From NCBI GenBank assembly GCA_033964015.1, contig CM066923.1, positions 10,095,978 through 10,159,977 of the forward strand: 64,000 nt of DNA, given 5' to 3'. This DNA is from Scolanthus callimorphus (lineage: Eukaryota; Cnidaria; Anthozoa; Actiniaria; Edwardsiidae). The translations under genes and the position numbers were made by a program. The notes under the pieces were generated by a model, which was given only the letters and a program-made list of their open reading frames with translations, did no database searches and was not told the origin of the DNA. Positions 44,901 through 58,500 of the stretch are shown here, in pieces (position 1 is the stretch's first letter; every line of letters begins with the position of its first letter).

Positions 44901-46540
44901 CCGATGCCTATTCAGCGGTAGATTAGAGAATTCAAAACTGGACTATTAAAAACGTCGAGCCGCTACTGAAATAATAAAAATAATAAGCAAAAGCGTATTT
45001 GAGACGGCAAAACCACAAAATATTGACGGCTAGTTGGTTGAAATTATTTTCGTACTGAGCGGAGTCCAACACGTGAGCCCAATACGTGAAAATATATTGA
45101 TTCTTACTCTTTAGGTCGTCTGGCTGGCGGTAGAGATGAAACTTTCTTCGCGCGACGATCTAGAAAACGAACAAACAATCAAATTAACAATCAACATCAA
45201 AGAAATACTCCCAAAAATACCTATAACATGAAATCGACACGCTTTTACAACTAATACTACATCCGCACAAAGTATATTTAGTAAAACCCGGTTTTCATTG
45301 CCTCACAACATGTAAAGATTACTAGCGTTATCAACTCCTCCTAGCTAAGTGATAACTATGTAGCATGTCCAGTACAGTTCATTCAGTTTGGGCCTTGGAA
45401 CAGTACCTTCTTGGGAGATAAGCATTAAACGCTCAAGATGACTTTACTACCGAGATATATCTTATGACAAAGGAGTGTTCTTAAAACCTTTTCACGCAGT
45501 TATTAAGAGTCGAGCGACCCACTATGAATGCTAGTTTTCAGTGTTTGCTATTGTGAGAAACGAGCAAATATTCACGCGTTGAATGCATTGAGCCGTGCCA
45601 TTTGGTGGCTACCGGTTGAATATTTATTTTCGATTCTGATTGTCAAAGAAAAGATCTAATTATCATTCATTCATACGTAAATGTCGGCAACAACCTGATG
45701 GCACGACTCATTGCATTCGGCGCGTGAATATGTAATCGCTTGCTTGTGTAATGGTCGCACTGAAAAATTAACATCGTAGTGGGTCGTCCGACTCACAAAC
45801 TGCGAGAAAAACTGTCAAGAACACACATTCTTGGGCATAAGATATATCGTGAAATCATTTTGGGCCCAAGTTGTAAAATGATGTCGATTTCACGTTATTC
45901 TTTACTGCGATATTCATAATTCTGCGAACCCTACACCGACCAGCGAACCGCGGTTTGGCTTCCGTCAATCAAGCGGGTGAACAACTCTGGGTGATTTTAC
46001 GCAGGCTTTGAGAGATCGTGTGAACTGATAGAGGCTAGCTAGGCTTCACAACACAATTTTCACTGTAAAATTCAAACCAAACTCAGAAAACATGTGTGGA
46101 CTTGACTTACAAAAGGTTTGACGGACGGAAGCCAAAACACAGTTTGACGTTTGGAAATGTCACGTGGGAGGTACAGATTTATGAAAACCGCAGTAATATT
46201 GCACGCAACTACATTACTCAAAAAAGATTTGCGGAAGCCTCGAAACGTCTGGTGCACATTCTACCACAATTGTTATGTTTTTAAAAGTCTTGATTGTACA
46301 CTAATTTAGTTAAGAGCCCCAAAAAACAGTGTCTGCTTGTACTGTAACTCTTGCCGAAAAAACAAAAGCAATTTTTCGCGTGAAATGGGCAATTCCAGAA
46401 AATAAAGGTACCCCCCCCCCACGGGCGGCACTAGTTTTTGACCCCCCCATGCATCCAGAATTTCCAAAATGGTTTACCCCCCCGTGCATATAGAATTCCG
46501 GGTAGGTTAAACCCCCTCCCCTTCAGAAATTTCAACTTTT

Positions 46541-46581
<41 letters not shown>

Positions 46582-49500
46582 CCTCCGGAATCCAAATAAT
46601 CACCACCTTGTTTATTATTGCAAAAAAAAGTAAAAATTTGCGAGAGGGAAACGTTGCGGAGAAAAAGGCAAAAGTTGCGGGGGTTGTTGCGGGAATTTAT
46701 TAAGTTGCAAAGTAAAGAAAACACAAAAAGCGCAAAATTTTGTTTCAGAATATTAATACAGAGCATGGTAGTTTGATTTTGAAGAAAAAAATACCACCAG
46801 CATTCACAACATCCACTGAATATGAGCTCTACATTTTTAGCGTGTTTAACTAGTAGCTAACTGGCTATTTTGTAAGATTTGAATTGTAGGGGCAAAGAAT
46901 CGGATGATATTATCACGGAAAAACTTGAGACTTTAATTCGCCATTCGATCGTGAAATGGGGGAATACACATTTCAAATGAAGTGTGGAAGCTATTTACTT
47001 GCAACACACATTTTCAAATCGCTTTCTAAAACAATTTTTTCGAATATAACAGGAAAACACATTAGAATGAGCTAGACCAAGCTTGGAAAGCCTAGTTGTT
47101 ACTTTTTGCGGATCTTCGAATATTTGAGGCTTAGGAAAAACCCATATAGAAACTCTAAAAAGGAGTAAAAGAAAAACATATTATTCAACATGCATATTAC
47201 ATGTACCATTTTTGAGAAACGTTTATTAAACTATACCGTGTTGTTCCGGGATTTCATTAGATATGTTAGGGAAAGTTGCGGCGGGTTTTGGTGAAAGTTG
47301 CGCGTCCATGCAAGCTCAACTTATCACGTATCGCCAACATCCTTTATATTAATTTCAATGTGTGATTGTACAAAGTTGAACCTGCTGCGTGATTGAACTA
47401 ACAGTCGAAATGAGTAGAAAATTATGGAGATTCTGTCCTAGAAGGGACAAGTACGAACTGGCAAGCATTCTCTATCTATCGAATGGCGGCGAAGACTGTT
47501 TTTCCGCGAGTGAAATGACGTTATTTTCTTTCTGAAAAACGCTATTTTAGCAGACTGAAAAACACGCGAACTCCTTCAGAAGTTGGGCATCTTCAGACCC
47601 CCCCTTGTGACAAGAAATCCAGCTTCGAAAACCCCCCCTTGCAATCAGAATTCCGAGCTCTTAAACCCCCCCATCCCTTCGGAATTTACAAATGCCGCCC
47701 GTGGGGGGGGGGGGGGGGGGTACCTTTATTTTCTGGAATTGCCCAATCTCCTCGCCAGGCAATGGGTTTGATTTATTCTATTCTCAAGTACCTTTATCCT
47801 CTGCACTTTCTGTAGCTTGACGTTTTCTCCACTCTTCTCGCTGATTCTGGATTCGTCCTAGCAATCGACGTACTGGATCTGCAAATGTTTCTTAGATTTT
47901 CAGACCTAACTTTCTGCTGCCCTGGTTGATAATCACTGATGCTTGTTAGTGAAATTTTGGTTTGTAAGTCATGTGATTTATATTTTAACTCTCGTATTGC
48001 TCATTTTATTAGCCGTGAACTTGTCATTGATAATTTTAGCGTATATGTCGCGATTTTCCGTTTCTTTCAAGCCTAAATATCAGCCAAAAAATAGCCTGAG
48101 AATTCTCAGGGAGGTCCCTAGTTATAATTCCAAATTGCGCTATTGGGCGGTCGAAATTCAGGGGGGATAGGCCACTAAGATTAACAAAAGATATTCGTGC
48201 CGAGAATTCTCAGTTCTCGAGAAATGGAACCCAAATCTCTATGATACGACACGATGATCCTTATTTCACGAGGGTAGCATATTAACCTATAAAGTTGTCA
48301 TGTATCCTAGTTTCGCCGTAGCTTAAGGCCCGCGCCCGCGCTGGAGCTAGTCACTCGCGCGCCCCTCTGGTCCCGATTAGTGTAGTGTATGCGATAGACG
48401 TGATCTACGGTTTTTAAAAACGGCCTTATCCGAGAAGACGCGAAGGTCTAACCTCTTGTAGATGTTAGAGCAAATGCAGCACGTTCTGCTCGATGATTTA
48501 GAAAAGACCCTGAACGGTCGCACCCCAACCTCCCTCACAACAGACAAGCGATCTACCAGCTGAGCTTCCGGTAGAATCCCAAGGGTAGGAGGGGCAAGTT
48601 ACAGGGTAGAAGGGGCAAATAACAAGGTAGGAGGGGCAAGTGACAGTGTAGGAGGGGCAAGTAACAGGGTAGGAGGGGCAAGTAAAAGGGTAGGAGGGGC
48701 AAGTAACAGGGAAGGAGGGGCAAGTGACAGTGTAGGAGGGGCAAGTAACAGGGTAGGATGGGCAAGTAACAGGGTAGGAGGGGTAAGTAACAGGGTAGGA
48801 GGGGGAAGTGACAGGGTAGAAGGGGCAAGTAACAGGGTAGGAGGGGCAAGTGACAGTGTAGGAGGGGCAAGTGACAGTGTAGGAGGGGCAGGTGACAGTG
48901 TAGGAGGGGCAGGTGACAGTGTAGGAGGGGCAAGTAACAGGGTAGGAGGGGCAAGTGACAGTGTAGGAGGGGCAAGTAACAGGGTAGGAGGGGCAAGTAA
49001 AAGGGTAGGAGGGGCAAGGAACAATACCTCCTGCTTTAGGTGCGGCTGCAGATGCGGCCTTTGGTTTCTTGGCTGGAGCTTGCTTCTTGCCGTCTCTGCC
49101 GTCAACTGTTGGTCTTATCTTCCTCTCTTGATGTCCCTCGTCGTCTTCCTCGCTGGACTCATCCCTCGGAACAGCTGGCATCACGGTAGGCTGTGACAAA
49201 ATGGAATTGAATAGTGAAGCATAAAGCCGCCGACTTACACTGTACGATTTTTGCCGAAGTTTGTCGGATGCGTACAACTTGAATCGTAGCGTCAAAGGCA
49301 AGCCCACGACAAACCTACGACAATCACATGCGACTTGACGTTTTAACGAGTTTATTATACATTGTATTCACTATCTCGATTCTGATTGGCTAAATGCGCG
49401 CGCTTTACTTTGGGAATCACGCACTTTGATGGTCTCCAAGAATCAGCATGCTGATTCTTGATCCTACGCGCGCAATGCATAATGGGACTAGATCACTTGA

Positions 49501-52500
49501 ATGTTTTTCCTATCTAACAAGGCGCTTGTGTAAAAGAAAGTGCTTGACAGAAAAAAAAGTATTTTTACTGAATCAATGTATAATAAAACAATTATTGAAT
49601 TCGGTTTTTGTGATTTCCAGAATAAACAATATCTCGCCAAGTGGAATCAGGCTCGGCCTCACGGCCTCTCCTGATTCCACTTGTCTTGACATTGTTTATT
49701 CTGGAAATCACAAAAACCTCATCCAATAATTGCTTAAAGTAATATGGAGTTAGTAATATGTAGTCCCCAGGAGCGTAGCTACAATACACGCAAAGTACAC
49801 AGCTGTGTACTAAAATTTAACCTATCTATGAACAATTTGTACGCCCATATCATGTTATAAGCTTAAAATTAAACATTTGCACACCATTTGAAACAATTTG
49901 AAGCCCTTGTAGCTACGCCAATGGTCACAGAATAGCAAACTAATGGCGCTATTTTGCAACAAACAGTTCATAACATTTCCACACTCATCGGACTAAAACA
50001 ACATCTAGCGATGTGTAACTATGGGAAGGTGCTCTTTTTCCCGCAGAGCTGTGCATTATGTATTTCATTTATTTCACGCGCAAGCTTAAAGAGTTAGCAG
50101 CATGAAATCTGAAGCGCGTGTCCATCCAAATCCCTGAATTCAGAATATGTTACCTGTGGATTCGGCGGTGCTTTCCCGACTGCTTCTGCAGAAAAGAAAT
50201 CGAAGATCGAGAAATCCTCAGTTGAAAGGATTGAAAACCATGTAAAGTGAAGTAAAATACATCGCGCCGGCGATCATATTGCAATTTAGTATTACCCAAC
50301 TAGTGGACTATTGCCAATGCTGCATTCTGATTGGCTACGCTACTAGGGGACTATTATCAATAGACCTCTAGTAGCGAAAGCGACGATTTTGAACATGAAA
50401 ACAATGGCAACCGCTTCTCGTTTTGTCGAGGTTTCTGGTGATTTTTTAACACAATTTTTCACTTTTTTTGTCCAGAGAGACAGACTTTATTTATACACGG
50501 ACAAAACACTCATTATACATGTAATTATATATAAAAATAAACATATATAAAACTACTACTGGTTTACAGGTTTGCCGTGTGTGAAACTGGTTTAGAAATC
50601 ACAGTTTTCCAAACCATTCTTGAACTAGTTGGGTGATACTAAAACAATTAGACCTCTCGCCCTCAAGGGCCACGGGTCAATAGCCCGTTCGGCCTGCGGC
50701 CTCATGGGCTATTGGCCCGTAGCCCTTTTAGGTCTAATTGTTAAGTAGCCGGCGGGATATAAATGCTTTTTATTATAATATTTAGAACCGAGGTCGACTT
50801 TTCGCAACGTTGTGAGACAAGTTGCTACATGTAACATGTTTTGGCAATTTATCACGCAATGGGTTTCCTGAATTACCCAAGCAGCGCGCTTGATTTTGAT
50901 AGTGCTGCTGTAAGTAATGTTTTTATTCCGGGCGCTTTGCAAAAAAATATTGCGAGCGTGTTACATCCCGCGGCAACTTGCAAAGTAAAACGATAAATTT
51001 GTCATCGTTGCGTTGCGAGTTGCAAGAACAATTGCCTCGTGTAACATGTAATTGCCTCGGTGAACAACTTTACCCAATTGCTCTATTTGAGTTCCATTTG
51101 AAATAAATTTAAAGCTATCAGCAAACTACATGTACTCGAAAAACACCGCACCACCTAGCTGTACCTTAAATGATGCAGAAGGGAAGTGACAGGTCACAAG
51201 GATTGAAAACCAGTAACGCAAGTCTCCCTAGTTGTTACCTGTTAACAGGTGTTCCTCAGGGAGAGTACTTGGCCCTGCCACCGAGGGTTCCAATGCGATC
51301 GTCAGATCTCCTGTGTAACCTGTGGTAAGATGAACCGGACGCTCGCACGTCTTCAAAACATTTACAGTCGAAGCTCTACTGGACTTGAAAAAAGCAAATA
51401 ATTGACCAAAATTGAAGTGATCGGCTCATATGGTTTGACTTGTATTTAGTATTACTGCAGTCACCTGAAGTTCGCTCTATAGTTTACCTGTCTGTATCAT
51501 GTACATATCCTCAAAGGCTTGTTCCAAATCTCTCTGTCTTTCTTCCGCGTCTTCGATTCTTTTATGTGGAGGCTGGAATATCTTCACCTAGGGGTAAAAC
51601 ACACGTACTCGTCTATTGTAGAGCCGATTTGGTATGACTGTGTGAAAAGTGTCGCGACACAGTACGAAAACTAGCCTGCTGTGTAGATACGGAACCTCGC
51701 CTTCTCCGCCTCGTGGCATGTATACCGATTTCCGCCGGCTATCGTCACGAGAAATCATGGACAACCAATCACATTGCTCTGTCGCGGCATCACGCAAGGC
51801 ACGGGCAATCAAATTGCATGGTCGTGCCAGAGAGAGAGAGCCAATGAAATCGCGAATGGGAAGTGTTCGGATTTCCCATGGCTATCCTTGTGAATTCCGA
51901 ACACTTCCCAGGCATGTGCCTTGGGAAATTCAGCTTTCCCCAAGGATGGGTTTCTGCAGAAATTCCCTATGTTAAATTTCGAAAGGGCAAAGGATAAGGT
52001 AGGAGCTGGAGGCAATAGATTGCGCCAATGTTTTGCATTTGATTGAAGCTGTCGACCAGGTTTACATTTTTAGTCGCCAGCTTATCAGTAAAACGAAAGA
52101 AAAACTAACCGGAATCCTGGCAACTGCCTCTTGTCTTCTTTGTCTGTCCGTCCTTTCTAGATGGCCCAGCTCCGTCATCAACTTTTATGATCCTTAGAAA
52201 ACAACAAAAATTAAGTTGAAGAATTTCAATCCCTACTCTCGGGCCTAGCTAGGGGGTCATAGAGAGCTTGAGACCTCCCTTTGGAACGAAAAATAAAGTG
52301 AAGATTAAAGGAAAATTTGACAAAAACGGTCGGTGTCATCAGCAATTTTTTTTGCATTTGTTGTGCCATCCCTCCACCCCCCCAAATCTCAAATGCTGGC
52401 TACACCCAGGGGTAACGTCCCCCTTCTCAAATGCTGGCTACGCCCCAGGGGTGACGTCCCCCCTTCTGAAATGCTGGCTACGCCCAGGGGTGATGTCTCC

Positions 52501-55500
52501 CCCCTTCTCAAATGCTGGCCACGCCCCAGGGGTGACGTCTCCCCCTTCTCAAAATGCTGGCTACACCCCAGGGGTGACGTCAGAGAACCAGTTCACCCTC
52601 AGCTCAAGCGTTATTCAGCGTTCGCGATGAAGTCTGTGGATTAAATTCACAAGGAATAAGCAAAATAGCCGTCTTTGGTGTATTTTGGTTTGTTAGCGAG
52701 CGGATGGAAATGGATTGGGAATTGGCATTTTTGATTTCTTACCAGGCTGAACTGTTTTCAAACTTGGAAATTTGATAGCGAAAACGAATTTCAGTTTCTT
52801 TTTCTTTCCCTTATACTATGCTAAGTACAATATAGGATTTTATGTTGTTTAGGCAAACCACTGGCCTAATTTTGTAGAATTTTGTAAAAACAACAGTGTC
52901 ATTGCCCTTGTAAAGGCCCGTTTATAATTTTTGTTGTGCAAGTAGCGGCGATTTTTCTCGCACGTACGCGTCAACTCAAAATCACTAATGTAAACTAGAT
53001 GCAACTATAATAATAATAATAATAATGTAACTTTATTTAACCACGGTAATACAGTACTATAAAATTGAATTGAATTGAATACATTCAGCTAAGGCTGCTT
53101 TTCAAGTAGCCGTGTCTATAAAAATACAGTAAAATATAATTATCTATCTACACTATCTATCTATTTAAACTATCTATCTGGGCAAGGAGGGGGAAGTTTT
53201 GACCTCACGCGATTTTAGTCGTGTGATGTTGCAGAGATTTCAAACATGTTCGAAACTCTTTGCAACTTGATGCGATTTGAAGAAAATCGCACCGGATTTG
53301 CATCTCGTTTACACAAGAGTCTGAATTGGAACTCGTGCGAGAAAAATCGCCGCGACAAATGCAAGAAAAAGTGTAAACCCGGCCTAAGAAAACTTTTTTT
53401 ATCCTGTTCCACCCTCACCTTCTCACGTCTCACTTTCAATTTCAATAAAATAAAACTTAGTACGAATTTTCAAATGTGCTCATGTTTCCGGTGGTTGTAG
53501 GCCATTCACTAGCCAATTAATCTATACCAGACAAAAAAATACATCAACTTGAAAAAAACATCTTACTTCCTGAACTTTTCTCAGTAAAAGGAATGGAGAG
53601 AAGACTACGTAATCTTCAAATTTTGAGCTCAGTAATAACTTTACGTTGCGGGCTTCCTGTGTTGCACGCACACGCGCCAGAAGTGGCGGGAAAAAAATCA
53701 ACCAATCACAAACGTTTCCCCGAAATAATTGAGGAATTTTAGAGGAAAACAACACCTGTTACTCCAATTATACAACGCAATTAAAGCGTTTTTAATGACT
53801 GTCGTGAGCAATTAGTATACACCTAATTCAGAAAAGGTTGCACCGTCACAACCGTCTGTTGTAGTGCGCGGCGCGTCATGAGAGAAACTAAGAAGAACAA
53901 AATTATCATGTTAATTCAGTACAAAATTTCTTGCGAGCGATGTATTGTAGAATCATTTGGCATAAGCTGGGTGATAAGTATGGCTGTTTATCCCCAAAAC
54001 CAACAGTGTTCTGTTCTGGTATAACTATTGTTCCTATGACGCATCGCGGGCTATAACAGACAGCTGCACAACCTTTTCGGAAATAGGTGTACACTTTGCA
54101 ATTGGTTTCACTAAAGGCATATGAATTCCGCTCTAACACACCCATTCTGTGCGTTATATAACACCAATTCTATGCAGTAAATAAAAATAAAAAACAAGCA
54201 GGAACTCTCAGAAATTTAAGGCTTAAGGGGACTTACAGAAAATCATCACCAGTTTATTCCTCTTTTGCTTAAATTTGTTTTGCATCAAAATCATGGCCTC
54301 TGAGAATGGGACTGTTAGTATTCGTTGTTCATTTATTGGAAAATATACTTGGAGGCCTGACTACGCCAGGGAGCCAACAACAAGCGTTTCTGTGACAGTA
54401 ATTGCTACTTCATTGTTTCTGATGCCACTATCTATGCTGCTGAACGGTGGCGTTATCTTTCTCGTTTTATCTAAGAGCCAGCTTAGGCGCCAAGTTCCAA
54501 ATTTGGCCTTAGTGATTCAGTCGACCTGTGAACTCCTGAACAGTATAATATCTTAACCTTGATCGCAAGAGAGCTCAACCATCTTCAAGATGATACGGAA
54601 GTAAACTGTGGCCTGGAAAACAGTACCATTTTCATGGTGTCTATTTTATCAACTTTCTCTTTCACTCTGTTGTCGTTGGTAAATCTAGAGCGATATCTGA
54701 CGATATCGAGGCCTTACAGGGGACACTGCCTCGCTACAAAAACAAGATTTTCAATTGCCGTTTTTATCACCAGCGTGTTTACTCTGACAGCTGCATTAAT
54801 CGAGTTCTTTCTCCGTAATAACCCTGTCTACCAGGATCATATGGAAATGTTTTGGTTAGGTTGGCTGTTATGGATCCTTACTCTTGCAGTCGTTAGTTTA
54901 ACGTGCAATATTCAAATCAGAAAGATCTCAAAGAAGCACGAACTCTCTATAAAGAACCAACAGAGACTCAATCGGGATCATAGGAAAGTGAGGGAAGTAA
55001 GCAAAGCAGCTAGGGTATTCTGGGCTGTAATGCTAGCATTCGTTCTAACCACTATCCCTACCATTTTGCTACCGGTATTTACTGTCGTCTTTTCTCTGGA
55101 CAATGAAACCCTTCATACATTTTTACCCTTGACGGATATCACGATTCTCAGCACTTCGCTCTTTAGTCCGTTAATATATTTTTGGAGACTTTCAGCGAGG
55201 AGAATGGAATTCGTAAGGCTTTTGACATCGGCTTTTAATCGGCAGCATTCCCCGGAAATTCTCAGCGTGACACAAGTGTCCAATCGAGTTCAAGGCGTGG
55301 CACAAGCGTGACACAAGTGTCCAATCGAGTTCAAGGCGTGGCACAAGTGTCCAATCGAGTTCAAGGCGTGACACAAGCGTGACACGTGTCCAACCGTGTT
55401 CAAGGCGTGACACAAGCGTGACACAAGTGTCCAATCGAATTCAAGGCGTGACACAAGTGTCCAATCGAGTTCAAGGTGTGACACAAGCGTGACACAAGTG

Positions 55501-58500
55501 TCCACTCGAATTGAAGGCGTGACACAAGTGTCCAATCGAGTTCAAGGCGCTCGTCAAGATGTTGAAATTGAAAACCGAACATAGAATGGCTACCATTGAT
55601 ACTCGATCCAGCGAGGTTGTTATGCAATGAACGAGGGGGGCGTATGAAATCGACATCATATCATATCATATCATATCATATCATATCATATATCATATCA
55701 TCATATCATCATATATCATATCATATTATATTATATTTGCTAAATAAACCCATATTTACTAAATAAACCCTTTTGACGGCTGTAATATCGGCGGATAATG
55801 TCCAAGGATGAGAAATGGTACGAAAAATTAACAGTTGGCCGAGAAGCGAAGCTTCGAGGGCAACTGAGAAATTTTGAGGACCAGTTTTTCATTCGCAGAC
55901 ATTATCCGCCGATATTGCAGCAAGCCAAGAACGGGTTTATTTATTTTATATCCCAACGGGTTTATTTATTTTATATCCCAGCGACTTCACTGAAAAACAA
56001 CTTTCTTACCATTAAAAACGTTCACGGCGTATTAGTTGACTTTTCTTTGTTTTCCGGTGTCGCCTCAGCCAGCAATTTCCGTATTTCATCAACATTGTTA
56101 GACAAAAACCTTGGTTGCTTGTTTTCCATTGAAGCAATAAAAGTACTTTCCGCGTGCTCTCTGCTTTCTTAAAAACACGAGGGGGATGTTGGGAGAACTG
56201 ATCAAAACTTGAAAGACACGAGCCGAAGGCGAGTGTCTTTCAAGTTTTATCAGTTCGACCAACATTCCCCGAGTGTTTGTAAGAAACCAGAGAGCACGCA
56301 GAAAGTATTTTTATTGCTTTTAGAAAATAACATACACACGCGCGACAGCGTTGCGTGACAATCGTGTTTCTCAGGTCTCTTACAAAAACGCTTTTTAACC
56401 AATCAGAACGCGCACATTCACAATACAACATAGTTGTTATTTTCTAATATATAGATTTAGGCAATGCCTAAAAGCGGAGCTCTAATCATTACTGACATAC
56501 CAGCATTACTGTCATCGCGGTATCGACTTTTCTAGTTTTGATGACGTCATCGATGACGTAATGCCACGTGATCTTGGTGGTGCACCCCCCTTGCCTCCAA
56601 AATAACTTTACCCAAGTTTGGTCACCTAGCGATGTTACCTTCTTGAAATATTGACTTCTCTAGTTTTGATGACGTCATCGATGACGTCATCCCATTTGAC
56701 CTTGGTGGTGCACCCCCCTTACCTCCAAGATAACTTCACCCAAGTTTGGTGAACTAGCGATGTTACCTTCTTGAGATATTGACTTCTCTAGTTTTGATGA
56801 CGTCATCGATGACGTCATGCCACGTGACCTTGGCGGTGCACCCCCCTTGCCTCCAAGATAACCTAACCCAAGTTTGGTCACCTAGCGAGGTTGCCTTCTC
56901 TAGTTCTGATGACGTCATCGATGACGTCAGGCCACGTGACCTTGGTGGTGCACCCCCCTTGCCTCCAAAATAACTTAACCCAAGTTTGGTGAACTAGCGA
57001 TGTTACCTTCTCGAGATACAGTGGTACACCCCCTTGCTTCTAACATAACTTTAATTAACCCAATGGTCAACTAGCGCCTGGCCGGAGCTCCGTTAAAACT
57101 AAACACGAAGGCGATAAAAATAGAAGCGCGCGTGTGCGTTCTTGCCTATTTTCCCGCCTGAAATTGGGATGCCTGTGTGCCGAGCGGACACACAAACACA
57201 CACACACGGAATTACACTATACCTTTTATTCAGAAATGAAAGGAAAAAAATCATATCTCCAGTGGGAAAGCTCCAATGACGACCAAACTTGGCAAACGTT
57301 GTCTTTAGGTTCATACCTGTCTATTGTCAAAGCCACTTGACATGACGTCATTGAAAATGACAAAAACATCTGAAACCACTCAAAAGCGACTTGATGGTTA
57401 TACGTCTGAATTCTGATACCACTTTTCCTTATGTATGGTGCTCCGCTCAGGAGCTCCGCTAATATTTTTAAACAAAAAATATCCAGTTCTTGCTTAAAAC
57501 ATTTCTCTCAGGACGGATATCACTTCCGACGGACAATATCGTCTGATATCTGTCCTGTGAAAATGTACCAATTGATACGTCTCGACCAATGAGCGCACGT
57601 TAAAATTGTTCACTGGGATATAACATATCATTTTTGGTGAGTGTGCAGGTACCTCTTGCAAGTGCAGTTGGGCCATGGCATGTTTGTGCCTCAACCGAGC
57701 CTTCTCTGCCTGTTCTGCTTGGCTGCGATGAGCATCCTTAACATTGTCAAAAGAAAAAAAGCTGGTTAGTACGTGTAAGTTAATACAACCCCTAACAAAC
57801 CAATACAACCCCTGTTAACAGGGGTGTGTCTGTCTTTAAGACAAGAAAGCTCATGGCTTACACAATTTTCGCGAAGTATCTATTTTTTTCAAGACTGGAC
57901 TGAAATTTATGTTTTTATAGATTTTATATTTCTATCTCGCGATACAGTATGCCATGATTGTCCCTAAATGGCTACAAGATGCAACCACCGTTAGCCGATT
58001 TGGTCTATTATTAATGTTAGATAAAAGCGTGGCATGACAGGCACCGCGGAGCATAATTTCGATGGGGGAGGGGGGATAAATCGGGAAGGGACAACTTTAG
58101 GGGGGGGGGGGGGGGGTCTGAAATTGGTAGCTTTCAAAAAGTCAAGCCAAACAAAAGGTCAAATTATCTGTTCGCATGTTTTGTGGATTTTAGCAAAGCG
58201 TTTGACAGCATACCCAGAGAAAAATTGTTTGATAAACTCCGAGCAGCGGGTGTAACGGGACGTTTCTCTGACTTAAGAACATTTTTTAGTAAAATGCGTA
58301 GCTTACAAGCCATACAGAAGAAAATTGTTTGAATAGGAAACAAACGTCGCCCTCAATGGTTTACCCCCAGCGACTGTATTCCAAAAAATTAGAAAACTAA
58401 ATCAAAACGGAAGTACCCAAAAGCAAATCGCGAAATTTATATGGGAAAGTATGACAGAAAGAAAAAAAACACATTAAAGGCTGAACAGTAATGGCATCGC

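Noticed and set aside
48498..49307. 269-codon minus-strand frame with Cys-Pro-Ser-Tyr repeats, and two parallel frames of about 150-170 codons
   Set aside because: It is a 21-bp stop-free minisatellite open in three frames; only its first part (49028-49190) is coding, as CEP295-like exon 9.
55290..55659. Several minus-strand frames rich in His-Leu-Cys-Ala
   Set aside because: They translate the minisatellite at the 3' end of the nested GPCR.
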